The notes under the pieces were generated by a model that saw nothing but the letters and a program-made list of their open reading frames with translations, was not told the origin of the DNA and ran no database searches. Below are positions 26,801 to 37,144 of a stretch of DNA of 64,000 bases, piece after piece. The position numbers were made by a program, and so were the translations under genes. Location: assembly GCA_907163375.1 (NCBI GenBank), contig CAJQUW010001126.1, positions 1 to 64,000 on the forward strand, written 5' to 3'. Origin of the DNA: Prostheceraeus crozeri. Its lineage: Eukaryota > Platyhelminthes > Polycladida > Euryleptidae. Within the stretch, counting starts at the first letter, position 1. Each line of letters begins with the position of its first letter.

Positions 26801-29800
26801 TTGGTTTTCATTCAGGCCACCATTCTTCCTTCTCTCGTAAGTGATGGCAGCAAACGGGAGGATCTAATGGTTGCACTCGTAATCACACTCCCTTGAATTT
26901 CTGCAAATCCTTGATTTAATTCAAAAAAAGAAAAACGAATTTTTCCTCGATGTTTCGGCTCCAGACCCTTCTTCACTGAGGTAAAACAAGCGTTCATGTT
27001 TTTTCTTTCCCACGCTTTTACTAGATGAGCTAGTAACCGGATAGACATCTATGCCGTCGTCATGGCGATGAAAGCCATTAAACTGGAGCTCACAGTTCCC
27101 ATCCTTTCAATTAATCAAAAGTTGACAAGATTTAGGAATCATCCAAAATGATTTCACTACAGAAACACCTCTCTATGCCAACTCAACCCTGACAACGACT
27201 GTAGAAATGTTTAGCAGGCCCATAAGGATTCTATTAAACATTTATGAAAGAGGCTTTGAGGAGTGGTTCAACATTGGTAATGACTGGGGCATTTCTTTCA
27301 TGACATGTCATTTTTAGGGTAAGGTAATATTTTGTCATATTTTCTGTAACTGATCACAAGGTTCGAAATAAATGGTTTTATTTGTCATAAACTTTTTAAC
27401 TTCTTGTGTGAAAATGGAAACATGATCTTTGCTATGTTAAGATTTTTAAATCCTACTAAATTACAATTTAAGATTTTCAGGTCATATTATGAGTTTTTTG
27501 GGTTGTATTTGGTTACATCTTAAGCTTTTTAGGTCATCAAAAATTGTCTTAGTAATGATACAGTGGTTACAGTACCGACACTTAGCCTTTATTTATCAAG
27601 AAGTGTCATCGTTTTTACAAAACATATGCCAAGTCACCCCAGTCTCTCCTATGCACTTTACGTACTGAGTGATCAGGTCGGACCGTCGAAATCAATTTGA
27701 GCATCTTTAATTTTGTGCATTAGGACTTCTTTATTATTATTCAATATTGGCAAAGGAAAATGGCAAGTCAACGAAAAAAGCGCAAGATCTCTCCAATAGT
27801 ATTATGTGGCCATTCTAAAATATATCAAAATGCAATCAATTTATGAATGGATGGATGCCTCAGATGAAATTCTTTGAAACGATGCATTTTTTGGATTCTT
27901 GAGATTATAAAAGTCAATTCCCCATCATTCATCAATGAAAACATTTCTGCACACGAGTAAAAAGCACAAGACTGTTGTTTTTTTTAGAAACTGTATTAAC
28001 AGGTTGGCGGCCAGATCTCGAGCTTCAAATTCCCGGCCTCGACCGCACTGTACATGAAGCTATAATGACTAATTCAGACAACTTTGTGGAGATACACAAT
28101 GTCGACTAAAACTGAAACAACTTCTATTTAAACAGAAAAGAATGTCCTACACAAACCTGAACTTAGGAAGTCATAACTCCTATCAGGATTTCCAAAGAAA
28201 GAACAGACGGTACATTCTAAAGCTTTGATTGAATTAATGATAATCAACCATTATCTTTCCTTTCGAAAAAAGAAGAACTATGCATATTTAAAAGGAACCG
28301 CGAATGATGCAACAAATACTTGCAGAATCAATTCCTGAAATATCTGACAGTCAAAAAGTGTCCCTAACAGCAACGAACGAGGTGACAATGAGAACTAATC
28401 TCATAACGTCAATGAAAGATTTGAAAACTATTTCTATTGCGTGAATTTTAAACTTTAATCCACAGTTAAGTTATCAGTTGTTTAAGTGTTACAGGTTATT
28501 ACTTCAAATTAGCAGCAAAACTTGCAAAATTCATCGAGAAAAGGTTCGAATAACATGTCAATAATGTCGTTCAAACAAAGTTTGTGAAATGTCTAAGAAA
28601 TTGAGATTTACTTAAGCACAAAACAAGAAACAGCTGAAAGATCTATTAGGTGGCTAATTTTTTATATTCCTTTAGCCAAAATCAGATTTCAAAACTATGA
28701 AATCTTTCAAAGCATTATCAACGTTGACATCTCCTCAGGGCGACCTGTTTCCATGGATATTTCTCTAACAGGACGGACATTTAAAACGGTTGATAATCAT
28801 TTTATTTTGCTATGAGTTACCTGTCACTGTTACGACTAAGGTCAGACGGCAGGCCTCACGAAGTGTTATCAGGTTACAACATGTCTCGGTTTGCGATCGA
28901 GGTGGCGGACGGTGTTCATGCACATAAATGTTCGGTATTTTGTGCATAGTAAAATTATCCCTATATGATTACTTGGTATTGATTGGTTATTTAGTTACCT
29001 TTGGCGTCAATATGACCTTGTTTAATTTCTGAACAAAAAATAATTTGATACATTTCAACCGTATATTTCCATGAGGAGTCTACATACAGCTACATCATGA
29101 TCAGTATAATATAAAGTTTCAAGTACTTCATGTAGATGAGAACAGAAACTTTATCAGATTTCATTGATCGGCCAAGTTTCGACAAAATAATCCCATTTTC
29201 GCTAAACAAGCGCTCGACTGAGGAAGACGCCGCAGGTATCCCTAGAATTGATGTGGAAATCCGCCTCAAGATAGGTTACCTCTTTGCAAGTTTCCAGTAT
29301 TCAAGAACGAGTTTTGATGGTAGCCTGTTTATCTTGAATTGGACTGGTTCTCGATGCAGATCCTCAACAAGGTCGTTATTTGGAACGAGTTCATTTGCCG
29401 TCACATCTGTGGTGTAGGCAAACAATGAGTCAAATAATGCATCACATCCACCAGACTTGCACAGATAAGCTCTGAATTCCCCATACGTGGGGATCCCCAC
29501 AGCAGCCCTGCCAATTCCGCTTGCTTGGTTCCATCATGTCATCTCCGATCAACTCTGTAGACACTACTCAGAGTCAATACTATTGATTTCGTCTTTTAAT
29601 TAGCTATATTTGTGTCTACTTCCTAAGTTTCCTTACAGTTTCATTCCACTAATTGTAAAGCTGACAAGCCTCATCCAATCAACAGACGGTCATCACACAC
29701 CTCTGATTGATGTACACTCGTAGTGATGATGGTGAATGGTAGATTCAGTGTCACAGATCAAATAATCAGTCACACAGTGAGAAGACAGACAGCTCTATAA

Positions 29801-32800
29801 AGGCCACAGATCAAATAATCAGTCACACAGTGAGAAGACAGACAGCTCTATAAAGGCCACAGATCAAATAATCAGTCACACAGTGAGAAGACAGACAGCT
29901 CTATAAAGGTCACAGATCAAATAATCAGTCACACAGTGAGAAGACAGACAGCTCTATAAAGGCCACAGATCAAATAATCAGTCACACAGTGAGAAGACAG
30001 ACAGCTCTATAAAGGCCACAGATCAAATAATCAGTCACACAGTGAGAAGACAGACAGCTCTATAAAGGTCACAGATCAAATAATCAGTCACACAGTGAGA
30101 AGACAGACAGCTCTATAAAGGCCACAGATCAAATAATCAGTCACACAGTGAGAAGACAGACAGTTCTATAAAGGCGACTGATTGCTATATTTTCCTTCGT
30201 TGCAAAAGCTTGTATAATTCAGGCTTCTCTCAACCACTTGCACGTATAAGAGGCTTGATTTAATGGTTCGAGTGCCTCAATGTACCTGGTGCGTTCGATG
30301 GTACGTTTCATGATGCAAGATAAAAACCGGCACCAAAAGATTATGTCCCTTCCCCACCACATATACGAAGCATAAACGTTTTAATGCCTGCTGCTTTCTA
30401 TATCTTGTCACTACTTCTCATGGTAAAAATGAATCTTCTTTCTAAAGAAAGGCTGTGAGAGTCGCAATATCTGAAGATGGGAGGATAAGATTGCAATATT
30501 GTTCCACAAAATGTCGACATGCCGCTTTGTCGCTTTATATTTAATTATCATTTGCGTGAACCAATTTGATGGTTTTTGTCTTCATTGTGCATTTGTCACT
30601 TGTGATTTTCATTTGAAAGTATTACTTCTCTCTTTCTTCTTTCTATTGCTATCTACAATTAAATTGAATTCGCTTGCATTTTATTTTTGTCTAATTTTCA
30701 AATTTCCGTCGATTACAAGGCAGAACTTTTCAATATTAACTCAAATAGAGAAACGACGCATTTCATTGCAGTGATCAAATCTAATTGTACATTTACATGA
30801 ATTGTTTCAAGTTCATCAATAATGGACTCACTTTTCAAGCGATTAAGACTTTTTTCCAGATCCTTGTACTTTGCTTGCATGTCTCTTCGCTTTCTCTGTT
30901 CATTTTCCAAATCTCTCTCCAACTCGTCATTTGTTTCTTCGAGAGATTTCCGCAATGATCTCAATGTCACTACACTGTTACGGGTTGTCGCCAAGACCTT
31001 TTCCAATAAATGGTATTCAGACAGCAGTTTTAGATATTTCTCATGAAGACTTGTCAGGAAATCCTCGGAAGTATTGTCTGAAAAATTGAAAGGTTATCAT
31101 CAATGGTCGTAAGAGGCTGTGAACTTTCTAAATTTATATAACTTTCAATCAACGATTTCAATACTCTTTGCGAACCAGGACAGTTTTGCCACTTGATAGT
31201 GCAGAAAATATAGAAGATAAAAATGACGGAAGTTTGTGAGCGTCGTGGGGAGTTGCTGAATTTCTTTTTGAGTAATTCTGTATTCTGCTGATTAAAGAAA
31301 ATTATCATAGCTTTGTTTGCAGAATTCGGGAACCAATTCTAATCTAACAAATTCCAATTTCCGGGAAACCAGTTTAGAAACGGATGCATAGTCGCAGGAA
31401 ATCAGTGCATTTACACATCTCAGCACTATCATTAGGAGCATGAAAAACATTGACATTGAAAATAACAATCAGGGAGACCATTGACATTTTGGGAGTTAAA
31501 GACAATCCTGAGTTGTGTCTCATTCCTATTATTGTCCTAAGGGATCTTGTAATTTGCACTTGTAATGTGCAGTTTATGTTTGATGGAAAGTTTTACAGGC
31601 AACATGATGGTTGCGCTATGGGTGGTGGACTTGGACCCATCTTAGCAAATATCTTCATGGGATGTATTGAAGATTAGTTAAGTGATGTCTCGAATAGACA
31701 TGCACAGTTTTAGTGTCTCTATGTTGACGATAGGTTTGCCATTTTACGTACCTGTGAAGATGCACGACGTCTTTTGTCACATTTGAATAGTGTTCACCGC
31801 AACATTAACTTCACCTGCGAGCTTGAGCGTCAAGATGTTTTACCTTTCCTCGATGTATGTGTAATTCGTAATCCTGCTGGTAAAGTGAGAGCTAAGGTTC
31901 ATAGGAAGAGTTTCGCAAGTGTTCTTCCTAACTTTGACAGTTTTGTACCGTTGCAGTACAAAAAGAGTGTTGTCAAGTCTCTGTTCAAGATGAGTGTACT
32001 CATTTTTTGGAGAAGGATGGGAGATTTTCCTGCCTGGTAGAGACTGGAGAAAAACCGTGTGAAGCACACATCAAGAAGATGGAAGCAGCCGATTCGTATG
32101 CATCCAATTTAAAGCGACTTTTGATAAACTTTCATCGAAAATGATTGATATAATTGATACAGCAATGATCACTAAAAATAGGTTCAGGTAAGCTTATAAT
32201 GATCAATTATAGGTTACCAGTTAATTTTTCAAACACCTAGGCTTTATATACTTGCCACCCGGAGTCGGAGTCCTATCAAACCCCAGAGTCGGAGTCCTGT
32301 CAAACCCCAGAGTCGGAGTCCTATCAAACCCCAGAGTCGGAGTCCTATCAAACCCCGGAGTCGGAGTCCTATCAAACCCCAGAGTTGGAGTCCTGTCAAC
32401 CACCGGAGTCGGAGTCCTATCAACCCCCAGAGTCGGAGTCCTATCAACCCCCGGAGTCGGAGTCCTATCAAACCCCAGAGTCGGAGTCCTATCAAACCCC
32501 AGAGTCGGAGTCCTATCAAAATGATATGACTCCGCATCCCTGTTGTAAACGTATGAGCGAGAACTTGTCTGATATAATGTGATGCATTGCCGACACTGCA
32601 TGAGATTCAAGTTGATCGCCAAAAACAGAAGCGTGTTTATAATTGTCATCGTTGTTGAAAACAGGTTGGATCGCTTCTTGAAAACTTTAATGGCTCGATA
32701 AAAACAAAAGTTAGCTATGTACAATAAAATCCGCTAGTACTTCGTGCCACTGACACTTCTATGGGCGCTCTGGTTTAGTGATTCCGACACAGACTATTAA

Positions 32801-34999
32801 ACGCCGCCAGCAATGGAACTAAGTTCACATTAATTTGCATGAGATTCAAATTAGGGTAATTTGCAACTAATTTCAGTTTCTGAGATATTCAGTGTGAAAG
32901 TCACAGTAGAAATACTCTCACATATCCATAATGAAAACGAAACATCGAGAAATCAAAGGCAACACATATTCTGGAATTACAACATGCATTTCATGTTCGT
33001 AAATCCGATTTGCATGAATATCGAAGTACATACATGGGTATAGTGTCGTCGTGAAGGAGCTATAAATCAGTGCGCGATGATTTGGTGGAGGGAGATTCCA
33101 AATTCTCCAGAGTTTGCTTTACGACAATTTTAAATACTTTGTCATTTGCATTTGTTTTCTTTGACTCTGCTTTAGACTCTTTTGACGTATGAATTCCAGC
33201 TCCTCAACAGCACGCTTGGGTTGGTGTAAGGCATTTCTGCTAAAGCATTGAGTTTTTTCTGCTTTTTTCAGGTTTTCTTGGATGTTTTCGAACCTCAAAT
33301 CGGCGGACTTCAATTCTTCACATCGCTGGTTTTCTTTATATGGAGCTGTTCTTGTAGAGATTCACGCTTTCTTTTATCTTCCTTGTTGTCTTGTTTTACA
33401 GCCATGTTCGGTCAGAACCATGTGATGCATTGTACATGTCCAGAAGCATTTTATCCACTCTGATGTTTGAGCCAGGGATGCGGAGTCCTATCATTTTGAC
33501 AGCACTCAAACTCCGACTCCGGGGGTTGATAGGACTCCAACTCCGGGGGTTGACAGGACTCAGACTCCGACTCCGGTGGTTGACAGGACTCCGACTCCGA
33601 CTCCGGGGGTTGATAGGACTCCGACTCCGGGGGTTGATAGGACTCCAACTCCGGGGGTTGACAGGACTCAGACTCCGGGGGTTGATAGGACTCCAACTCC
33701 GGGGGTTGATAGGACTCAGACTCCGGGGGTTGATAGGACTCCGACTCCGGGGGTTGATAGGACTCCGACTCCGGTGGTTGACAGGACTCAAACTCCGACT
33801 CCGGGGGTTGATAGGACTCCGACTCCGGGGTTGATAGGACTCCGACTCCGGGGGTTGATAGGACTCCGACTCCGGGGGTTGATAGGACTCCGACTCCGGG
33901 GGTTGATAGGACTCCAACTCCGACTCGGGTCACGTCGATGCAACCAACTCGGTAGACACAGATTATACACGTTTCAATCTATGGAAACTCCTTCTTCATG
34001 AAAAGTTATAATGTTAAACAAGTTAACTGCACAAGATTAAAAAAAGCCGGACCTGAGCCGTCAGCCGGATTCTATCTCTGAAACTGAAGACACAAATGTT
34101 CACAACTCACCTTTATCTTGTGGAATATTCTCCGTCCTTAACTTCAATGACTTAAAGTCACAACACTCGATGTTGAGCAGCTGCGACTTTCCTTCTTCTT
34201 TCTGGACACGCCTCTCACACCCTTTGCACACGTAAACCAATTTGCACAATTCTTGTCTTGGGATCCCAGATTCTTCAGCCAATTGACCAGTTAGGTCATC
34301 AAAATTAGGTTTTTCTCCATTGATGCACCATTGATGCGTTTCATTTCCTATCGTCACGCTTATTTCAGGTCTACTGACATGTAGCCGCCTTCGAGCGACC
34401 AGCAGCTGGTCATGAGGTAAGAATTCTTCATTTGACTTCAAGAAGAAGTCCTTCTTCTCGAATCTCTTGATCTCCTTCTTTAAAGTGGTGAGCATCGATG
34501 TATCGGGCAAATCAGTTGTCTGGTGGGATTCATCGGAGACTTCCACAGAAATAGTTTGAACAGCTGTGATTACCCCGTTTTCCGGGATCCCCAACTGTCT
34601 TATCGTTTTGTTCTTCTGTAGAACTTTGCCGTTGTACAGATAGTTCATGCCTGGAATGTTCGGAACAATTCTCCTCAGACGATAGTACGGTCTTACTGAG
34701 ATTCGTTTGAACCGTCCATTCACATTCAGATAGACATTTCTTGTAGATATCGCAGTTGGGGAATCCGACAGTACGACTGAAAGAACGAGTATGTTTGTGC
34801 CTTCCTTCGACTCACCAATGTCACCGATGGTGAAATCAAAGTCATAATCAATCTCCCTGTCGTCGGATTGGAATATATAGTTTCCAAAAGCACCGAAATG
34901 CTTTTGCCATGCGTCCATTACAGTAAAAAGAGGAGTATCCAATGGGAAGCGAAAAATCTTGTCCAGACCTTCGTCGTCAGATGAAATTATGACTTTCAT
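23489..34999 (-). CDS. Multi-ubiquitin-like coiled-coil protein, four coding exons
   Basis: The exons at 34999-34111, 31077-30832, 25222-25154 and 23823-23489 join to 1539 coding bases, giving 512 residues. Every acceptor ends in CAG, every donor is GTGAGT and all three introns are phase 1. The ATG follows an acceptor at 35004, so a non-coding first exon must lie upstream. Predicted layout: ubiquitin-like fold at about 1-76; a clearer ubiquitin-like domain at about 86-153 (LYNGKVLQKNKTIRQLGI); a third candidate at about 212-290 with a CKGC pair; a coiled coil at about 308-378; a proline-rich linker at about 385-400; and a C-terminal domain at 403-512 that may be another beta-grasp. No C-terminal Gly-Gly is present, so conjugation as a modifier is unlikely. 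A scaffold or adaptor role in ubiquitin-type signalling is inference only. I do not recognise a named orthologue. Confidence 0.8.
25154..25222 (-). CDS. Host gene, third coding exon (proline-rich linker)
   Basis: A 69-base exon, phase 1 at both ends. The acceptor is TTTTTGCAG and the donor is CCCA|GTGAGT at 25153-25148. It encodes IPKKDSATQYPPPTPPPRP and a few more residues. It was too short to stand out as an ORF and was found from its splice sites and matching phase. The poly-proline stretch could bind SH3, WW or similar domains (inference). Confidence 0.75.
26056..26152 (+). repeat. Dispersed repeat, partial copy 2
   Basis: Matches the 3' third of 3085-3262: GGT.TGTTCCC, CTTCAACTGAGGATGCAACTC, TTTAATTATTCT. 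It lies in the third intron of the host gene. Confidence 0.5.
26262..26420 (+). repeat. Dispersed repeat, copy 3
   Basis: Matches 3085-3240 over most of its length. Its end is cut where the ATCATCATC tail of the adjacent LINE fragment begins, so the LINE probably inserted into this repeat. Confidence 0.55.
26419..26745 (-). pseudogene. RTE-like LINE, 3' end fragment
   Basis: On the minus strand one frame reads LRRLRWFGHVSTMEEG and GRPKKAWKRRWESW. A neighbouring frame continues with ELTQNRSSWRRGIVARPTPR, and a (GAT)n tail follows at 26430-26421. This is the classic end of RTE-type and related LINE ORFs (RWFGHV, GRP.K.W, D/NR..WR) followed by a short microsatellite tail. It is 5'-truncated and out of frame between the two blocks. 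It is intronic to the host gene. Confidence 0.7.
26746..29099. other. Intron sequence, nothing recognised
   Basis: Part of the third intron of the host gene. There are short ORFs only and no tandem or inverted repeats that I can define. Confidence 0.45.
29100..29517 (-). pseudogene. hAT transposase, C-terminal dimerisation region
   Basis: The minus strand encodes LPSKLVLEYWKLAKR, then a TAA where the family has an aromatic residue, then PILRRISTSILGIPAASSSV, ERLFSENGIILSKLGRSM and KSDKVSVLI. The core IPA(A/T)SSxxERLFS followed by a basic helix is the hAT dimerisation motif. Only about 130 residues remain. The in-frame stop at 29277-29275 shows decay. It is a different hAT lineage from the 38.9-44.8 kb copies, which use SHGQAxVERGFSVNK. 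Confidence 0.75.
29752..30175 (+). repeat. 53-bp satellite, 8 copies
   Basis: Eight head-to-tail units of exactly 53 bases start at 29752, 29805, 29858, 29911, 29964, 30017, 30070 and 30123. They are almost identical. Each unit contains CTATAAAGG, a good TATA-box match. The last base of the unit varies in the order C,C,T,C,C,T,C,C, a period-three higher-order pattern. The array lies in the third intron of the host gene. Confidence 0.95.
30832..31077 (-). CDS. Host gene, second coding exon (coiled coil)
   Basis: This exon encodes residues 297-379 in part. The acceptor is AATTTTTCAG and the donor is AAAA|GTGAGT at 30831-30826. The peptide is rich in Leu, Glu, Lys and Arg with heptad spacing (SLEETNDELERDLENEQRKR), so it is a coiled coil that could mediate dimerisation. 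The preceding intron is about 3 kb and contains a Penelope-like fragment, a BED-finger fragment and two minisatellite arrays. Confidence 0.8.
31446..31989 (+). pseudogene. Penelope-like element, reverse transcriptase fragment
   Basis: The frame reads IRETIDILGVKDNPELC, VQFMFDGKFYRQHDGCAMGG, LGPILANIFMG, then LYVDDRFAILRT, LNSVHRNINFTCELE and LPFLDVCVIRNP. These are the ordered late reverse-transcriptase blocks of Penelope-like elements (F.NGKFYRQ.DG.AMG, YVDD, LPFLDV). It is broken, with about two breaks, and lacks the start and any GIY-YIG endonuclease. Homology stops near 31990, where a BED-finger sequence begins. It is intronic to the host gene. Confidence 0.8.
31990..32187 (+). pseudogene. 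BED-type zinc finger exon of a hAT-like transposon, copy a
   Basis: The frame reads CTHFLEKDGRFSCLV, ETGEKPCEAHIKKM, then SYASNLKRLLINFHRK. This is the C..C...(S/Y)ASNLKRHL..FH pattern of a BED finger. A second copy in inverted orientation lies at 37345-37145 and has NLKRHLINFH intact. The segment ends at GGTTCAG|GTAAGC, a good splice donor. The frame is disturbed after the finger. A minisatellite follows about 70 bases downstream in both copies. Confidence 0.6.
32260..32520 (+). repeat. Hexamer-based minisatellite, array a
   Basis: About eleven 24-base units made of GGAGTCGGAGTC plus CTATCAAACCCC. Because the unit is a multiple of three and contains no stop word, all frames stay open; the resulting ORFs are not genes. 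The array ends in ATCAAAATGATATGACTCC, a near-perfect short hairpin, then GCATCCC. Confidence 0.9.
33060..33470 (-). pseudogene. hAT-like transposase tail (coiled coil), copy c
   Basis: The minus strand encodes MAVKQDNKEDKRKRESLQEQ. In the next frame it reads CEELKSADLRFENIQENLKK, AEKTQCFSRNAL and AVEELEFIRQKS. This matches the lysine-rich coiled-coil tail that follows SHGQAxVERGFSVNK in this transposase family (KR.L.E.L...KSADE.AEKAEK). A related copy is at 41134-41400. The frameshift after the first 30 codons makes it dead. A minisatellite abuts its upstream side. Confidence 0.5.
33478..33925 (-). repeat. Hexamer-based minisatellite, array c
   Basis: Units of 24 bases, with some of 30 bases that carry an extra GGAGTC-type hexamer plus CTATCAACCCCC. 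The array is best read on the minus strand. The lower-coordinate edge is GGGATGCGGAGTCCTATCA on the plus strand, the same boundary word as in arrays a and d. The array generates spurious ORFs of up to about 170 codons on both strands. Confidence 0.9.
34111..34999 (-). CDS. Host gene, first coding exon (ubiquitin-like domains)
   Basis: This exon encodes residues 1-296 plus the first base of codon 297. The acceptor is TTTCAG before 35004, and ATG at 34999-34997 is the first ATG after it, with A at -3. The donor GTGAGT is at 34110-34105. It holds the first three beta-grasp-like segments. An upstream ATG in the same open frame lies before the acceptor, so I do not use it. Confidence 0.8.
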
Positions 35000-35004
35000 T
35001 GTCT

Positions 35005-35496
35005 CTGAAAGGAAAACGACATTTTTATGAAAAATTCGTATTATACCACTTGCACTACTTGTGTTCACATTTTCTGTTAGGTTTCTATGACGATCAATAT
35101 TAGACAGTTAAATTCTAAATTATCACAACTTCAAATGTGCGTTTTCAATATCAAAGCATAAACGGCCATCCAAAAGCACCGACTTTCTGCTGTTCGGAAC
35201 TTAGATTATGTTTTATTCTTCACAAACCTGTATGAAGAGTTCAAATTACTGATGCATTTGAGCATGCATAGCCGTAATTCATTTTGTTACATGTCAGATC
35301 GTTTGAAATGTATGTCTCAATGATTCCTAAGAGTATCTCCTCTAAAATGATTCATCGTTTGAATAGGCACTATTTTACCCTTCATTGAAACGCGATAGAA
35401 ATATTTTAGAATTAGTTCGGCTTATAGGTTTAATTTGATTAACCTAATTTATTAATTAAGTCTACCGTACATATTTGTTCAAAATTGTCAACTCAG
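35005..35496. other. Upstream region of the host gene
   Basis: The first non-coding exon and promoter of the ubiquitin-like gene should lie here or further upstream. I could not identify a donor, TATA box or initiator with confidence. Confidence 0.3.
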
Positions 35497-35891
35497 CTCA
35501 GTATCTATCAAGATGTTGGGTCCGCAGCGGCTCATCAGCTGAGAGCCATCCGTCAGCGATATTTCGACTCATTAAGCTCAGGATCTATCAAGATGTTGGG
35601 TCCGCAGCGGCTCATCAGCTGAGAGCCATCCGTCAGCGATATTTCGACTCATTAAGCTCAGTATCTATCAAGATGGTGGGTCCGCAGCGGCTCATCAGCT
35701 GAGAGCCATCCGTCAGCGATATTTCGACTCATTAAGCTCAGTATCTATCAAGATGTTGGGTCCGCAGCGGCTCATCAGCTGAGAGCCATCCGTGAACGAG
35801 ATTTCGACTCATTAAGCTCAGTATCTATCAAGATGTTGGGTCCGCAGCGGCTCATCAGCTGAGAGCCATCCGTCAGAAAGATTTCGACACA
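35497..35891 (+). repeat. 80-bp satellite, 5 copies
   Basis: Units of 80 bases start at 35497, 35577, 35657, 35737 and 35817. They are nearly identical, with a few substitutions in units 2, 3, 4 and 5. Each contains GCTCATCAGCTGAGAGC, an imperfect palindrome around CAGCTG. The last unit runs directly into the (AAT)n tail of a LINE fragment. Confidence 0.95.
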
Positions 35892-36295
35892 TTAATAATA
35901 ATAATAATAATAATATGTATTTCAAAGAAATACACAACCCTGTTGAAGGGCATTGAACAGTCATTGGAAAATACATGCGATATACAAGATCGAGATGTGA
36001 GAAAAAACATGATTACCACATATCAAGTCTCAGAAATAGACTTTGCAATGTTGATTTAAATTGAGATAATGAGTTATTATTAATTTCATCGTCGGATAAC
36101 ATGTTCCAATACTTAGCAATGCTCGATGTAAAAAAATGTCGACGATAGTCATGTCTGCTGTTTTTCGGCTGTATTCGAAGATGATTACCTCTAGTTCTAA
36201 AATCGGTTACTACATGAAACAATTCGCGAAAATCAACATTGATCCGACCATGAAACATCTTATAGAGAAATATCAGTTGATACCTTATACGACGA
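35892..36295 (-). pseudogene. CR1/L2-type LINE, 3' end fragment
   Basis: The minus strand encodes RRIRYQLIFLYKMFHGRI, LFHVVTDFRTRGNHLRI, RRHFFTSSIAKYWNML and LSQFKSTLQSLF. This is the usual end of jockey/CR1/L2-superclade reverse-transcriptase proteins (RR.R.(Q/D)L...YK, RTRG, R..FF....WN.L, FK..L). It is followed by the stop, a short 3' UTR and an (ATT)n tail at about 35914-35893. It is 5'-truncated exactly where minisatellite array b begins. Confidence 0.75.
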
Positions 36296-37075
36296 GTAGG
36301 ACTCCAACTCCGACTACGGGGGTTGATAGGACTCCAACTCCGACTCCGGGGGTTGATAGGACTCCAACTCCGACTACGGGGGCTGATAGGACTCCGACTC
36401 CGGGGGTTGATAGGACTCCAACTCCGATTCCGGGGGTTGATAGGACTCCGACTCCGACTCCGGGGGTTGATAGGACTCCAACTCCGACTCCGGGGGTTGA
36501 TAGGACTCCGACTCCGGGGGCTCATAGGACTTCGACTCCGGGGGTTGATAGCACTCCAACTCCGGGGGTTGATAGGACTCCAACTCCGACTCCGGGGGTT
36601 GATAGGACTCCAACTCCGACTACGGGGGTTGATAGGACTCCAACTCCGACTACGGGGGTTGATAGGATTCCAACTCCGACTCCGGGGGTCGATAGGACTC
36701 CGACTCCGGGGGTTGATAGCACTCCAACTCCGACTCCGGGGGTTGATAGCACTCCAACTCCGACTCCGGGGGTTGATAGGACTCCAACTCCGACTCCGGG
36801 GGTTGATAGGACTCCAACTCCGACTCCGGGGGTTGATAGGACTCCGACTCCGGGGGCTCATAGGACTTCGACTCCGGGGGTTGATAGCACTCCAACTCCG
36901 GGGGTTGATAGGACTCCAACTCCGACTCCGGGGGTTGATAGGACTCCAACTCCGACTCCGGGGGTTGATAGGACTCCAACTCCGACTTCGGGGGTTGATA
37001 GGACTCCGACTCCGACTCCGGTGGTTGATAGGACTCCGACTCCGGGGGTTGATAGGAATCCAACTCCGACTCCGA
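36296..37075 (-). repeat. Hexamer-based minisatellite, array b
   Basis: About 780 bases of mixed 24- and 30-base units, read on the minus strand as (GGAGTC/GGAGTT)n followed by CTATCAACCCCC. A block around 36510-36560 recurs at 36840-36890, so the array also grew by larger internal duplication. It gives the 335- and 367-codon open frames seen on opposite strands, which are artefacts of the repeat. Confidence 0.9.
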
Positions 37076-37144
37076 GTGGCAATTATAAAAACCCTAGTTG
37101 TTTTAAAAAATGTCAACCTACATCACAGATCATTATAGGCTGAC

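Noticed and set aside
29752-30175. CRISPR-like regular repeat
   Set aside because: The 53-base units are directly adjacent with no unique spacers. It is a satellite in a eukaryotic intron.
33396-34001. Repeat-rich open frames of about 140-173 codons around array c
   Set aside because: Same cause as in array b. No start, splice or domain evidence.
36013-37143. Open frames of 271-367 codons on both strands with Pro/Thr/Ser/Arg-rich repeats
   Set aside because: They arise because the minisatellite unit length is a multiple of three and contains no stop word, so several frames on both strands stay open. The frames on opposite strands exclude each other, and one merely runs into the LINE C-terminus.
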